Assembly: GCA_902631265.1 (NCBI GenBank) | Contig: CACOXX010000002.1 | Location: 1 to 64,000, forward strand | DNA: 64,000 nucleotides | Reading direction: 5' to 3' | Origin: an uncultured Pelagibacteraceae bacterium | Lineage (GTDB): Bacteria > Pseudomonadota > Alphaproteobacteria > Pelagibacterales > Pelagibacteraceae | In this document: positions 32,796-43,776 of the stretch, in pieces | Layout of the letters: every line of letters starts with the position of its first letter | Numbering within the stretch: the first letter of the stretch is position 1 | Notes under the pieces: generated by a model | The model's database searches: none | Told to the model about the DNA's origin: nothing | Seen by the model: only the letters and a program-made list of their open reading frames with translations | Made by a program: the position numbers and the translations under genes

Positions 32796-34087
32796 TGATA
32801 TCGAGATATTCAAGAAAAGAACTTTCAGAAATTTGGTCAGAAGAAAATAAATATAAAATTTGGCTTGATGTTGAAATTGCAGCAGCTCAAGCAATGGAAA
32901 AGTTTAAGATTATTCCCAAAGGTGTAGCCTCTGTAGTAAAACGAAGAGGCAAAATTAATGTAAAAAGAATTCATCAAATCGAAGAAAAAGTTAAACATGA
33001 TATTATTGCTTTTTTAACTTCAATAACTGAAAAAGCAGGAATTAAAGCAAGGTATCTCCATCAAGGTATGACTTCATCAGATGTGCTTGATACGAGCTTC
33101 AACATTCAATTAGTACAATCAGGTAAAATTTTAATAAAAGATATTGAGAAATTATTATCTGTAATTAAAAAAAAAGCTTACAAGCATAAAATGACTCCAT
33201 GTATTGGTAGAAGTCACGGTATTCATGCTGAGCCAATAACATTTGGTTTAAAGCTAGCAACTTATTATGAAGAATTCAAAAGAAATAAAAAAAGATTACA
33301 GAATGCAATAGACGAAGTTTCAACATGTGCTATTTCAGGTGCAGTTGGAACTTTTGCTAATATAGATCCTAGAGTGGAAGTTTTTGTATCAAAAAAATTA
33401 AAACTAAAGCCTGAACCAATATCAACACAAATTATTCCAAGAGACAGACATGCTTATTATTTTTCTGTTTTAGGAATTATAGCTGGATCCATTGAAAGAT
33501 TTGCAACAGAGATTAGGCATTTACAAAGATCTGAAGTTTATGAGTTGCAAGAATTTTTTTCAAAGGGTCAAAAGGGTTCTTCAGCAATGCCTCACAAAAA
33601 AAATCCGATACTAAGTGAAAATTTAACAGGGCTTGCAAGACTTGTCAGAAGTAACGTTGTTCCTGCACTAGAAAATATTGCTCTATGGCATGAACGAGAT
33701 ATATCTCACTCTAGCGTAGAGAGAAATATAGGTCCTGATGCTAATATTACTTTAGATTTTGCTTTATTTAGACTTACAAATCTTGTGGATAATATGATTA
33801 TTTATCCAAAAAATATGATGAAAAATCTTAATATAACTAAAGGAGTAATTTTTTCACAAGAGATGATGTTAGAACTTACTAAAGTTGGTCTTTCAAGAGA
33901 AAAGGCTTATAAAAAAATTCAAATGCATGCGATTAATAGCTTTAATAAGAATACCAATCTGATTGAACTAATTAAAAAGGATAAATCAATCACATCTCTA
34001 ATTTCTGAAAAAAAAGTTGATAAAGTGTTTACATATTCAAAGCATTTAAAAAATGTAAATTATATTTTTAGAAGAGTTTTTAAATAA
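32795..34087 (+). CDS. purB: Adenylosuccinate lyase
   Basis: MISRYSRKELSEIWSEENKYKIWLDVE..., KGQKGSSAMPHKKNPILSENLTGLAR. Confidence 0.97.
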   Translation: MISRYSRKELSEIWSEENKYKIWLDVEIAAAQAMEKFKIIPKGVASVVKRRGKINVKRIHQIEEKVKHDIIAFLTSITEKAGIKARYLHQGMTSSDVLDTSFNIQLVQSGKILIKDIEKLLSVIKKKAYKHKMTPCIGRSHGIHAEPITFGLKLATYYEEFKRNKKRLQNAIDEVSTCAISGAVGTFANIDPRVEVFVSKKLKLKPEPISTQIIPRDRHAYYFSVLGIIAGSIERFATEIRHLQRSEVYELQEFFSKGQKGSSAMPHKKNPILSENLTGLARLVRSNVVPALENIALWHERDISHSSVERNIGPDANITLDFALFRLTNLVDNMIIYPKNMMKNLNITKGVIFSQEMMLELTKVGLSREKAYKKIQMHAINSFNKNTNLIELIKKDKSITSLISEKKVDKVFTYSKHLKNVNYIFRRVFK

Positions 34088-34869
34088 TGAAAAAGGGAAA
34101 AAAATTATACGAAGGAAAAGCAAAAGTTATTTTTGCTACTGACAATAAAGACTTTGTAATTCAGCACTTTAAGGATGATGCAACAGCTTTTAATAATCAA
34201 AAAAGAGCAAAGATTGAAGGCAAAGGTGTTCTTAATAACAGAATTTCTGAACATATATTAATGAACCTTGATCAAGTTGGAATAAAAAATCATTTAGTTA
34301 AAAGACTTAATATGAGAGAGCAACTTATCAAACATGTCGAAATTATTCCGATCGAATTTATTGTAAGAAATATTGCAACTGGTTCTCTCACAAAAAGACT
34401 TGGTATAGAAGACGGTACCATTTTAGAAGATCCACTAATTGAATATTGTTTAAAAAACGATGAACTTGGAGATCCTTTTATTTCTAAAGAGCATATCTAT
34501 ACTTTTAAATGGGCAACTAAAAAAGAAATAGAAAAAATAGATAAACAACTATTAAGGATAAATGACTTCATGGTAGGAATGTTTAGAGGTGTTGGCATTA
34601 AACTTGTAGATTTTAAAGTTGAATTTGGAAGAATTAAAAACAACGGTAAAACAGATGTGATGCTGGCAGATGAGATAAGTCCAGACACTTGTAGATTATG
34701 GGATAATAAAACTGATAAAAAATTAGATAAAGATAGATTTAGAAATAATCTTGGTAATTTAATTAATGCATATCAAGAAGTAGCAAAAAGATTAGGTATT
34801 CTTCACGAACAATCCAACATACAAGCTGTCAACTTTGAAAAACCAAAAGCGGTAAAAAACAAAAAATAA
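34087..34869 (+). CDS. purC: SAICAR synthase
   Basis: KKLYEGKAKVIFAT..., IPIEFIVRNIATGSLTKRLGI, ADEISPDTCRLWD. Confidence 0.97.
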   Translation: MKKGKKLYEGKAKVIFATDNKDFVIQHFKDDATAFNNQKRAKIEGKGVLNNRISEHILMNLDQVGIKNHLVKRLNMREQLIKHVEIIPIEFIVRNIATGSLTKRLGIEDGTILEDPLIEYCLKNDELGDPFISKEHIYTFKWATKKEIEKIDKQLLRINDFMVGMFRGVGIKLVDFKVEFGRIKNNGKTDVMLADEISPDTCRLWDNKTDKKLDKDRFRNNLGNLINAYQEVAKRLGILHEQSNIQAVNFEKPKAVKNKK

Positions 34870-35103
34870 ATGAAAGTAAAGGTAGTTGTTACTCTTAAAT
34901 CTGGAGTTCTTGATCCTCAAGGTAAAGCAATACAGCAAACCTTAAATGGAATGGGCTTTGCAAACGTTAAAGATGTAAGGCAAGGAAAATATTTTGATAT
35001 AGATATTGATGAAAGTGATGAACAAAAAGCAAAACTTTCTGCGGAAGAAATTTGTAAAAAACTTCTAGCCAATCAGGTCATTGAGGATTTTAAGATTATT
35101 TAA
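34870..35103 (+). CDS. purS: FGAM synthase subunit PurS
   Basis: MKVKVVVTLKSGVLDPQGKAIQQTLNGMGF. Confidence 0.96.
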   Translation: MKVKVVVTLKSGVLDPQGKAIQQTLNGMGFANVKDVRQGKYFDIDIDESDEQKAKLSAEEICKKLLANQVIEDFKII

Positions 35104-35786
35104 TGAATTCATCGGTCATTATATTCCCTGGATCTAATTGTGATAGGGATATGGATGTTGCATTAAAAAAATTTGGTTTTAAAAATAAAATGGTCTGGCA
35201 TGATGATGATAAATTACCCCAAAGTGACTTAATTGTTTTGCCAGGTGGGTTTTCTTATGGAGATTATCTTAGATGTGGAAGTATAGCTGGTAAATCAAAA
35301 ATTATTCAATCTGTAATCGATTTTGCAAACTCTGGAGGTTTAGTTTTAGGTATTTGTAATGGATTTCAAATCTTAACAGAAACCGGTCTATTAAAAGGTG
35401 TTCTTCAACAAAACAAGAATATTGAATTTATTTGTAAAAATATATTTGTCAAAGTTAACAATAATGAAAACAAATTTTTTGAAAATATAGATAAAGACGT
35501 CTTAGAGCTTCATATAGCACATAATGAAGGTAACTATTTTTGTACTGAAGATGAACTTAAGTCTTTAGAAGATAACAATCAAATTGCAGCTTACTATTGT
35601 AGCTCTGATGGAAAAGTAGATGATAAGTCAAATCCAAACGGTGCAATAAAAAATATTGCTGGAATATTCAATAAAAAGAAAAATATTTTAGGAATGATGC
35701 CTCACCCCGAGCGAATGATAGATCAAAGTTTATCTGGTGAAGATGGCTCAATATTTTTTGAAAATTTATTAAAGAATTTGAAATAA
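35103..35786 (+). CDS. purQ: FGAM synthase glutaminase subunit PurQ
   Basis: [20 protein letters not shown]..., [31 protein letters not shown]. Confidence 0.97.
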   Translation: MNSSVIIFPGSNCDRDMDVALKKFGFKNKMVWHDDDKLPQSDLIVLPGGFSYGDYLRCGSIAGKSKIIQSVIDFANSGGLVLGICNGFQILTETGLLKGVLQQNKNIEFICKNIFVKVNNNENKFFENIDKDVLELHIAHNEGNYFCTEDELKSLEDNNQIAAYYCSSDGKVDDKSNPNGAIKNIAGIFNKKKNILGMMPHPERMIDQSLSGEDGSIFFENLLKNLK

Positions 35787-37975
35787 TGGAAGTAAATGAA
35801 AAAATTGCAGTAGATCATGGGTTAAAGCCTGAGGAATACAAAAAAATTTGTGATTTGTTAAAGCGTATTCCAAATTTAACAGAACTTGGAATTTTTTCAG
35901 CAATGTGGAATGAGCATTGCTCCTATAAATCTTCAAGATTACATCTAAAAAAACTAAACACTAAGGGTAAAAAAGTAATTCAAGGTCCAGGTGAAAATGC
36001 TGGCGTAATTGATATAGGTGATGACGATGCAATAGTTTTTAAAATTGAAAGTCATAACCATCCCTCATTTATAGAACCATACCAAGGTGCAGCAACAGGA
36101 GTTGGTGGAATAATGAGAGATGTTTTTACAATGGGTGCAAGACCAATCGCAAATTTAAATTCAATTCATTTTGGCTCAACCCAACACAAAAAAACTAAAA
36201 ATTTATTGAGAGGAGTAGTCAAAGGGATTGGAGGCTATGGAAATTGTATTGGCGTTCCAACTATAGCTGGTCAAACTTGCTTTGATCAATCTTATAATGG
36301 AAATATTTTAGTAAATGCAATGACATTAGGTTTGGTAAATAAAAATAAAATTTTTTACTCAAAAGCTGCAGGGATAAACAAACCAGTTATATATGTTGGA
36401 TCAAAAACTGGCAGAGATGGTATTCATGGAGCAAGTATGGCATCAGCAATATTTGATGACAAAATAGAGGAAAAAAAACCAACCGTTCAAGTTGGAGATC
36501 CTTTTACTGAAAAACTTCTTTTAGAGGCTTGCTTAGAATTAATGTCGGACAAATCTATTATTGCTATTCAAGATATGGGTGCTGCAGGATTGACTTCATC
36601 AAGTATTGAAATGGCATCAAAAGGAAATTTAGGAATTGAATTACATTTAGATAAAGTACCATGCAGAGAAGAAAAGATGACACCTTATGAAATTATGTTG
36701 TCTGAAAGCCAAGAAAGAATGTTGATAGTTTTAGAAAATGGGAAGGAAGATAGTGCAAAAAAAATATTTGATAAATGGAACCTAGATTTTGCAGTAATAG
36801 GAAAAACAACTAATTCCAAAAATATTGAGCTTTATTTTGAAAAAGAAAAAGTAGCAAATGTACCAATTAAATTTTTAGCAAATGAAGCTCCTATGTATGA
36901 TAGACCTTGGAAAAAAATCAAACTTCCTCAAAAGATTAAATTTTCAAATAATGAATTAAAAAAATTAAAGTTTAATGATGTAATTAAAAAAATGATTTCC
37001 CATCCAAATATCTGTTCTAAGCAATGGATATGGGAACAATATGATCATACTGTTATGGGAGATACAATTCAAAAACCTGGTGGTGATGCAGGTGTTGTAA
37101 GAGTACACGGCACCAAAAAAGCTGTAGCTTCATCAGTTGACTCATCCGCATCTTATTGTCATGCACATCCATTCACTGGAGGAAAACAAGTTGTTTGTGA
37201 AGCTTGGAGAAATCTAGTTTCAGTTGGTGCAGAACCTATAGCAATAACGAATTGTTTAAATTTTGGAAACCCAGAAAAAAAAGAAAATATGGGTGAATTT
37301 GTTGAATGCATCGATGGAATTAATGAAGCTAGCAAATATTTAAATTTCCCTGTCGTTTCGGGAAACGTATCGTTTTACAATGAGACAAAAGATAAAGGAA
37401 TAAAACCTACACCCACAATTGGAGGTGTTGGTTTAATAAAAGACTATAAAAATTTAATGACCATGAAGTTTAAATCAAAAGAAAACTTAGTTTTAGTTGT
37501 TGGAAAAACAGAAGGAAATTTAGATCAAAGTATCTTTGCAAATGTAATTTTAGATGAAAAAAAAGGACCGCCACCTGAAATAAATTTATTTAATGAAAAA
37601 AATAATGGGGAAACAATTCTTAAAATTATTAAAGAAAAATTAGCGTTATCAGTCCACGACGTATCTCTGGGTGGAATAATGATTGGTGCTTTAAAGATGT
37701 GCATAGCAGGCAGTAAGGGAATTAAATTTTATAAATTCAAGAATTTAACAAATATTTATCAATATTTTTTTTCTGAGGATCAAGGAAGATACATTATTGA
37801 AGTAGAGAAAAATAATCTCAAAAAAGTAGAGAGCACTTTAAAGAAAAACTCTGTGCATTTCGATTTATTAGGAGAAACAACAGATAAAGAGATTATCATA
37901 AATGATGAGCCAACATTTACAGTGGACAAGGTGACAGAATTTTATAAAGGTTGGTTATATAAATACATGAGTTAA
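35786..37975 (+). CDS. purL: FGAM synthase large subunit PurL
   Basis: [15 protein letters not shown]..., [23 protein letters not shown]. Confidence 0.98.
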   Translation: MEVNEKIAVDHGLKPEEYKKICDLLKRIPNLTELGIFSAMWNEHCSYKSSRLHLKKLNTKGKKVIQGPGENAGVIDIGDDDAIVFKIESHNHPSFIEPYQGAATGVGGIMRDVFTMGARPIANLNSIHFGSTQHKKTKNLLRGVVKGIGGYGNCIGVPTIAGQTCFDQSYNGNILVNAMTLGLVNKNKIFYSKAAGINKPVIYVGSKTGRDGIHGASMASAIFDDKIEEKKPTVQVGDPFTEKLLLEACLELMSDKSIIAIQDMGAAGLTSSSIEMASKGNLGIELHLDKVPCREEKMTPYEIMLSESQERMLIVLENGKEDSAKKIFDKWNLDFAVIGKTTNSKNIELYFEKEKVANVPIKFLANEAPMYDRPWKKIKLPQKIKFSNNELKKLKFNDVIKKMISHPNICSKQWIWEQYDHTVMGDTIQKPGGDAGVVRVHGTKKAVASSVDSSASYCHAHPFTGGKQVVCEAWRNLVSVGAEPIAITNCLNFGNPEKKENMGEFVECIDGINEASKYLNFPVVSGNVSFYNETKDKGIKPTPTIGGVGLIKDYKNLMTMKFKSKENLVLVVGKTEGNLDQSIFANVILDEKKGPPPEINLFNEKNNGETILKIIKEKLALSVHDVSLGGIMIGALKMCIAGSKGIKFYKFKNLTNIYQYFFSEDQGRYIIEVEKNNLKKVESTLKKNSVHFDLLGETTDKEIIINDEPTFTVDKVTEFYKGWLYKYMS

Positions 37976-37977
37976 TT

Positions 37978-38208
37978 ATGGCGATGGACTTAAAAGAAAT
38001 TGAAAAAATGATAAAAGAGGCTCTGCCAGATGCTGTTATTGATATTCAAGACTTAGCTGGTGACGGGAATCACTATTCCGCCACAGTGACTTCTACTCAA
38101 TTTAAAGGTAAAAATAAAGTGCAACAACATAAAATGGTGTATGATGCTTTAAAAGGAAAAATGGGAAACGAGCTTCATGCTCTAGCGCTTAAGACAAAGG
38201 AAAATTAA
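37978..38208 (+). CDS. BolA-family protein
   Basis: KMIKEALPDAVIDIQDLAGDGNHYSATVTSTQFKGKNKVQQHKMVYDALKGKMGNELHALALKT. Confidence 0.93.
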   Translation: MAMDLKEIEKMIKEALPDAVIDIQDLAGDGNHYSATVTSTQFKGKNKVQQHKMVYDALKGKMGNELHALALKTKEN

Positions 38209-38540
38209 TGGATCAACAAGTTAAAGAACAGATAGAAAGTTCGATAAACAACAGCGATGTTTGTTTATTTATGAAAGGTAGTCCAGAAGCTCCGCAGTGT
38301 GGTTTCTCAATGGCTGTCTCTAACATCTTAAAAATTTTGGAAGTTAAATATCAAAGTGTTGACGTATTAAAAGATCAAAAAATTCGTGAAGGTATTAAGA
38401 TATATAGTGAGTGGCCAACGATCCCTCAACTTTATATAAAAAAAGAATTCATCGGTGGATGTGATATCGTAAAAGAAATGTTTGAGAACGGTGAACTTAA
38501 AAAAGTTTTTGACGAAAAAGGTATAGGATATAAAAAATAA
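38208..38540 (+). CDS. grxD: Monothiol glutaredoxin, Grx4 family
   Basis: CLFMKGSPEAPQCGFSMAVSNILK (CGFS), WPTIPQLYIKKEFIGGCDIVKEM. Confidence 0.96.
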   Translation: MDQQVKEQIESSINNSDVCLFMKGSPEAPQCGFSMAVSNILKILEVKYQSVDVLKDQKIREGIKIYSEWPTIPQLYIKKEFIGGCDIVKEMFENGELKKVFDEKGIGYKK

Positions 38541-38542
38541 TA

Positions 38543-39160
38543 TTATCTAGAGTAATATTCGATTACTAGGTTTGGCTCCATAACAACAGGATAAGGAACT
38601 TCTTCAAACTTTGGTGTTCTCACAAATTTAATTGTTCTTTTCTTTTCATCTACTTGCAAATATTCAGGAATATCTCTTTCTTTGTTAGCTAACGCTATAT
38701 CAATAATAGCTAATTGTTTTGATTTATCTTTAATCTCTATAGTGTCTTCTTCACTTAAAAGGTAGCTTGATATGTTTACTTTTTTACCATTCACTTTTAC
38801 ATGTCCATGATTAATAAACTGTCTTGATGAAAAAATCGTACTAGAAAATTTTGCTCTGTAAATAACTGAGTCTAATCTTCTTTCTAATAAACCTATTAAA
38901 TTTTCTGCAGTATCCCCTTTTTTCATAATGGCTTTTCTATAAACATTTCTGAATTGTCGCTCATTTATATTTCCATAATATGATTTTAATTTTTGCTTAG
39001 CTTGAAGTTGAGTTCCGTAGTCTGATAATTTTGCATTTTTAGATTGTCCGTGTTGTCCTGGAGGGTATGCTCTCTTATTGAAAGGGCTTTTTGGTCTTCC
39101 CCAAAGGTTAACCTTCAGTCTTCTATCAATTTTGTGTTTAGAATTTAATCTTTTTGTCAT
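38543..39160 (-). CDS. rpsD: 30S ribosomal protein S4
   Basis: [38 protein letters not shown]..., S4 domain [39 protein letters not shown]. Confidence 0.98.
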   Translation of the reverse strand: MTKRLNSKHKIDRRLKVNLWGRPKSPFNKRAYPPGQHGQSKNAKLSDYGTQLQAKQKLKSYYGNINERQFRNVYRKAIMKKGDTAENLIGLLERRLDSVIYRAKFSSTIFSSRQFINHGHVKVNGKKVNISSYLLSEEDTIEIKDKSKQLAIIDIALANKERDIPEYLQVDEKKRTIKFVRTPKFEEVPYPVVMEPNLVIEYYSR

Positions 39161-39171
39161 TTGGTGAATGG

Positions 39172-39199
39172 GTTATAAACTTAACATCTTATTTGTCAA
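39172..39199 (-). promoter_or_regulatory. Consensus-like promoter for rpsD
   Basis: Minus strand TTGACA (39194-39199) - 16 bp - TATAAC (39172-39177), only 11 nt from -10 to the ATG. Confidence 0.65.
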
Positions 39200-39913
39200 T
39201 CAACGTTTTTTTCCTAAACTTGCAAATACACTTGATAAAATACGTGTTTCTTTATCTGAAAGTTCCATTCTATAAAAAATGTTTATTAAATTTTCAAGCA
39301 TTATAGGTTTTTTTTCTTTGTGTTTAAAAAAATTAATTTCATTTAGATTATTTAGGCATAAATTTATCATCGCTTGAATTTCCTTTTTAGATGCTTTCTT
39401 TACTTTCTTTGACTTTTCAAATTGACTAGATTTGGAATTTAATAAACTTGAGATGAATTGCGCAATAATTATAAGGCTATGGGATAGATTTAAAGATTTA
39501 AAATTTGTGTTTGTAGGTATTTGTAAAGTGTAATTTGCATAACTAACTTCTTTATTTGATAAACCTGATGCTTCTGAGCCAAATAAAACCCCAATTTTTT
39601 TTCTAAAATCTATTTTTCTTAAACCCTCAAGATTAATATGTTTTATATTTTTGTTTCTAAATCTTGCAGATGTAGCGATTAATATATCAATATCTCCTAA
39701 GGAACTTTCTAAATTATTAAATACTTTGCTCTTTTTTATAATGTCTTTCGCTCCAACAGATGTTGCTAATATCTTATCATTAGGAAAAATAGGTTTTGGA
39801 TCAATCAGATAGAGCTTTTGAAAATTAAAATTTTTTATTGCTCTTGCACATGCGCCAATATTTTCTGATAGCTGCGGTTTATGTAAAATAAATGTAACTT
39901 TATTCTTGTTCAT
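39200..39913 (-). CDS. trmJ: tRNA/rRNA 2'-O-methyltransferase, TrmJ-like (SPOUT)
   Basis: FILHKPQLSENIGACARAIKNF, GVLFGSEASGLSNKEVSYANYTLQIPTNTNFKSLNLSHSLIII. Confidence 0.85.
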   Translation of the reverse strand: MNKNKVTFILHKPQLSENIGACARAIKNFNFQKLYLIDPKPIFPNDKILATSVGAKDIIKKSKVFNNLESSLGDIDILIATSARFRNKNIKHINLEGLRKIDFRKKIGVLFGSEASGLSNKEVSYANYTLQIPTNTNFKSLNLSHSLIIIAQFISSLLNSKSSQFEKSKKVKKASKKEIQAMINLCLNNLNEINFFKHKEKKPIMLENLINIFYRMELSDKETRILSSVFASLGKKR

Positions 39914-40774
39914 CTATTTGATGCCATGATTTCTATTGTAGTTAGATAATGTTGAAGGATTAATTCCTCTAAGATATTTTTGATTAACATCCCATATAGA
40001 AACCTTTAATGGATAGCACTTTGCAAGATCAGACGAATGTTCTGATCCACAGTCTCCACCAGGGCAAGCAGATAAAGCCCCTAATAAATCTGTTTCAGCA
40101 AAAAATTCCAAATAATCACCAGGTCTTACAGGACTTGACTTCATAAAATATTGCTTAGTGTCGTTAGTAAAGCCAGTAAGCATAAATACATTTAATACAT
40201 CATGTACAATTTTTTCTGCGTCATCTAATTTGATATTTTTCTCTTTAACCAAGGCTCTAGTTAAGTTTGAATGACAACAATAATGATAATCGTTGTTTGA
40301 TGTTAGTTTATACGTGTAAGGATCACATCTTGTACCAATAACATCATGGACTGATCCCCCGTCTTTGTCGTAACCATACCAATCTAATGTATCCCAAGTA
40401 ATTGTAGCTAATGATCTTAAATACGGGAAACTGCTAAACATTTTGTCTCCAACTGAAATATGTGTTCCATAGAGAGCTCTAGTTTTTCCAGAATAAAACC
40501 TTTCATTTAAATTATCAGCCTGAAATAAATTTAAATCTCCAACTTGGGGTCCTTCAACACTTTCTATTCTAAAAAAATTACCTGATTTAACATTAAAAGT
40601 TTTTGCATCTCTTGGAGGGACAATGACTTCATCAACTTGTTTGATGTGTTTTCTAGCTTCATGTAATATTTCAAGATTATTATTTATTGTATCATTTGGG
40701 TAACAAACAACAGGATCTGCTCCTACCCTGCTTTCAATATCAGTAGGTTTCTTAGAGAACTTCTTGATTTTCAT
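39914..40774 (-). CDS. DUF1989 / urea carboxylase-associated family protein
   Basis: VIVPPRDAKTFNVKSGNFFRIESVEGPQVGDLNLF..., GTRCDPYTY..., CCHSNLTRAL, VRPGDYLEFFAETDLLGALSACPGGDC. Confidence 0.8.
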   Translation of the reverse strand: MKIKKFSKKPTDIESRVGADPVVCYPNDTINNNLEILHEARKHIKQVDEVIVPPRDAKTFNVKSGNFFRIESVEGPQVGDLNLFQADNLNERFYSGKTRALYGTHISVGDKMFSSFPYLRSLATITWDTLDWYGYDKDGGSVHDVIGTRCDPYTYKLTSNNDYHYCCHSNLTRALVKEKNIKLDDAEKIVHDVLNVFMLTGFTNDTKQYFMKSSPVRPGDYLEFFAETDLLGALSACPGGDCGSEHSSDLAKCYPLKVSIWDVNQKYLRGINPSTLSNYNRNHGIK

Positions 40775-42376
40775 TTATTTACTTGCAGGAGCTTTATCCT
40801 TAAATAATTTGAAATCTAAACTATCGATAAGGGCTTTAAATGATGCATCAATTATGTTTGGTGAAACACCAATGGTAAACCAATTTTTTCCTTGGGAGTC
40901 TGTACTTTCAATCGATACTCTTGTGGTCGCTTCAGTTCCTGTATTTAAAATTCTAACCTTGTAGTCAACTAGTTTTAAATCTTTCAAATATTCAGAATAT
41001 TTTTCTAACTTAGTAACATTTTTTCTTATAGCGTTATCTAGGGCATGAACAGGTCCGTTACCTTCACCCTCACAGACTATTTGTTCACCATCCACTTCTA
41101 ATTTTGCTTTTGCTCTAGAAATAATTTTATCTTGATCATTTTTTGAAACTGAAACGTCGTATTCTTTAATTGATATATATCTTGGAATTTCCCCCATTAC
41201 TCTTCTAGCTAGCAATTCAAAAGAAGCATCAGCTCCATCATAACTGTAACCAATAAATTCTCTGTCTTTTACCTCTTCCAGAAGTTTTTTTACTTTTGGA
41301 TCGTTTTCCTCGATTTCTATTCCAATTGTTTTGAGTCTAGATAAAATATTTGATTTACCTGACTGATCAGAAACAACTATATTTCTGTTGTTGCCAACGT
41401 CTTCTGGATTTATATGCTCATAAGTTTTAGGATCTTTTTGAACTGCGGATACATGTAAACCACCTTTGTGTGAAAATGCTGCAGCACCTACATATGGTAA
41501 GTGTTTATTTGGTTTTCTATTTAGTATCTCATCAAGTAATCTTGAACATTGTGTAATATGTTTAATATTTTTTTCTTTAATACTTATCTCGAATTTATCT
41601 GATAATTCTTTTTTAAGATGAAAAGTTGGGATAATTGACATTAAGTTAGCGTTACCACATCTTTCACCTAAGCCATTTATTGTTCCTTGTATTTGTCTTG
41701 CTCCTGATAAAACGGCTGCAATTGAATTTGCAACAGCATTACCAGTATCATTATGTGCGTGAATACCTAAGTTTTCACCAGGAATATGTTCTGAAACTTC
41801 TTTAACTATTTTTGTAACTTCATGAGGAAGTGTTCCGCCATTAGTATCACAAAGAACTATCCATTTAGCACCGTTATCGTATGCAGCTTTAATGCAAGCT
41901 AAAGCATATTTTGGATTTGCTTTGTAGCCATCAAAGAAGTGTTCTGCATCAAACATGAACTCTTTGTTATTTTTTACAAAATGTTTAGTCGTCTCTATAA
42001 TGTTTTCTAAATTTTCCTCATTAGTTATTCCTAATGCAACATCAACATGAAAATCCCAAGACTTTCCTACTAAACAAACAGATTTAGTATTTGAATTTAA
42101 AATCGCTGACAAACCTGGATCATTTTCTGCACTTCGTCCAGCTTTCTTTGTCATTCCAAAAGCAGTAAATGTAGAATTTTTTAAATCCAAACCTTTTTGA
42201 AAAAATTCTGTATCAGATGGATTAGCACCTGGCCAACCTCCTTCTATATAATCTACACCAAGATCATCTAAAGCATGCGCAATTTTTGTTTTTTCATCAA
42301 TTGAAAAATGCACACCTTGTGTTTGAGCTCCATCTCTCAACGTTGTATCAAATATGTATAATCGTTCTTTACTCAT
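40775..42376 (-). CDS. cimA: (R)-citramalate synthase
   Basis: MSKERLYIFDTTLRDGAQTQGVHFSIDEKTKIAHALDDLGVDYIEGGWPGANPSDTEFF; likely start ATG at 42376 overlapping cysS TGA. Confidence 0.92.
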   Translation of the reverse strand: MSKERLYIFDTTLRDGAQTQGVHFSIDEKTKIAHALDDLGVDYIEGGWPGANPSDTEFFQKGLDLKNSTFTAFGMTKKAGRSAENDPGLSAILNSNTKSVCLVGKSWDFHVDVALGITNEENLENIIETTKHFVKNNKEFMFDAEHFFDGYKANPKYALACIKAAYDNGAKWIVLCDTNGGTLPHEVTKIVKEVSEHIPGENLGIHAHNDTGNAVANSIAAVLSGARQIQGTINGLGERCGNANLMSIIPTFHLKKELSDKFEISIKEKNIKHITQCSRLLDEILNRKPNKHLPYVGAAAFSHKGGLHVSAVQKDPKTYEHINPEDVGNNRNIVVSDQSGKSNILSRLKTIGIEIEENDPKVKKLLEEVKDREFIGYSYDGADASFELLARRVMGEIPRYISIKEYDVSVSKNDQDKIISRAKAKLEVDGEQIVCEGEGNGPVHALDNAIRKNVTKLEKYSEYLKDLKLVDYKVRILNTGTEATTRVSIESTDSQGKNWFTIGVSPNIIDASFKALIDSLDFKLFKDKAPASK

Positions 42377-43731
42377 TTTATTTTCCAAGTTGTTTTATCA
42401 TCTTTATCTTCAATTAAAATACCTTTATCTAAAAGTTCATTTCTGATTTCATCAGCTAATTGGTAATTTTTATTATCTCTAGCTGTGTTCCTGTCTTTTA
42501 TCTTTTGTAAAATCTCTTCCTCTGAAATTTCAAGAATATTCTTTTTAAATTCTTGCCATTTTGATATTGGTTCAGTTAACAAACCAATAAAGTTACATGC
42601 AGTGGTAAAAATTTCTTTGTCTTTGTCAGATCCTTTAGCAGCTTTATCATATAATTTATGAATATTACTTATGAAGCCAGGTGTATTTAAATCATCATAA
42701 AGAGGAGCTAAATCATCATCTGGTATTAATACTTTACCTTTTGGTTTTTTTTGGCATTCGTACCATTTATCTAAAGTTTTTTTTGATTGTGTTAATAAAT
42801 CTTCACTCCAATCCATTGCTTGTTTGTAGTGAGTTGAAATTAAAGCTAGTCTTAAAACTTGACCGTTATATTTCTGATAGAAATCTTTTATCTTAAAAAT
42901 GTTTCCTTGTGACTTTGCCATTTTTTCATTTGCTATCGTAATGAATCCATTATGTATCCAATAATTTGAAAAAGATTTATTATTAGCACAACTTGACTGA
43001 GCAATTTCATTTTCATGATGAGGAAATATCAAATCTCTTCCTCCGCCATGAATATCAAAAGTATCACCGAGATATTTTTTTGACATTGCAGAACACTCTA
43101 AATGCCATCCAGGTCTCCCTTTGCCCCAAGGTGAGTCCCAACTTGGCTCATCTTTATTAGATGGCTTCCACAATACAAAATCTTCTGGATTTTTTTTATT
43201 TTCTGAAATCTCAACTCTAGCTCCTGCTTTTAATTCATCTATATTCTTATTTGATAATTTTCCGTAATCTTTAAAACTAGAAACATCGAAATAAACATGA
43301 GAATTTTTTTCATAAGCATTTTTATTTTTAAGAAGAACATTGATCATTTCAACCATTAAAGAAATATTCTCTGTTGCCTTGGGCTCAAAAGATGGTTTTT
43401 CACAATTTAGATAATCACAATCATTGTGAAAACTATTGGTAATTTTTTTAGTTAAAACATCTATTGATATTTTTTTTTGTTTTGCGCTTTCAATAATTTT
43501 ATCGTCTATATCAGTTATGTTTCGAACATAAGTAACTGATTTATTTCCATACTTACATTTTAAAACCTTGAACAGAATATCAAATACTACTAATGGTCTT
43601 GCATTACCTATATGGGGATCATCATAAACTGTTGGTCCACATACATACATTTTCACTTTATTTGGATCTATCGGTTTAAATATTTCTTTTTTACCACCAA
43701 GACTGTTAGTTAAATATATATCTTTGTTCAT
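42373..43731 (-). CDS. cysS: Cysteinyl-tRNA synthetase
   Basis: VKMYVCGPTVYDDPHIGNARPLVVFDI, GKGRPGWHLECSAMS, HGGGRDLIFPHHENEIAQS, EKMAKSQGN. Confidence 0.98.
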   Translation of the reverse strand: MNKDIYLTNSLGGKKEIFKPIDPNKVKMYVCGPTVYDDPHIGNARPLVVFDILFKVLKCKYGNKSVTYVRNITDIDDKIIESAKQKKISIDVLTKKITNSFHNDCDYLNCEKPSFEPKATENISLMVEMINVLLKNKNAYEKNSHVYFDVSSFKDYGKLSNKNIDELKAGARVEISENKKNPEDFVLWKPSNKDEPSWDSPWGKGRPGWHLECSAMSKKYLGDTFDIHGGGRDLIFPHHENEIAQSSCANNKSFSNYWIHNGFITIANEKMAKSQGNIFKIKDFYQKYNGQVLRLALISTHYKQAMDWSEDLLTQSKKTLDKWYECQKKPKGKVLIPDDDLAPLYDDLNTPGFISNIHKLYDKAAKGSDKDKEIFTTACNFIGLLTEPISKWQEFKKNILEISEEEILQKIKDRNTARDNKNYQLADEIRNELLDKGILIEDKDDKTTWKIK

Positions 43732-43776
43732 TATATTAGGAATATACCTTTAATTTAGATTTGTGAATCTATTTGA

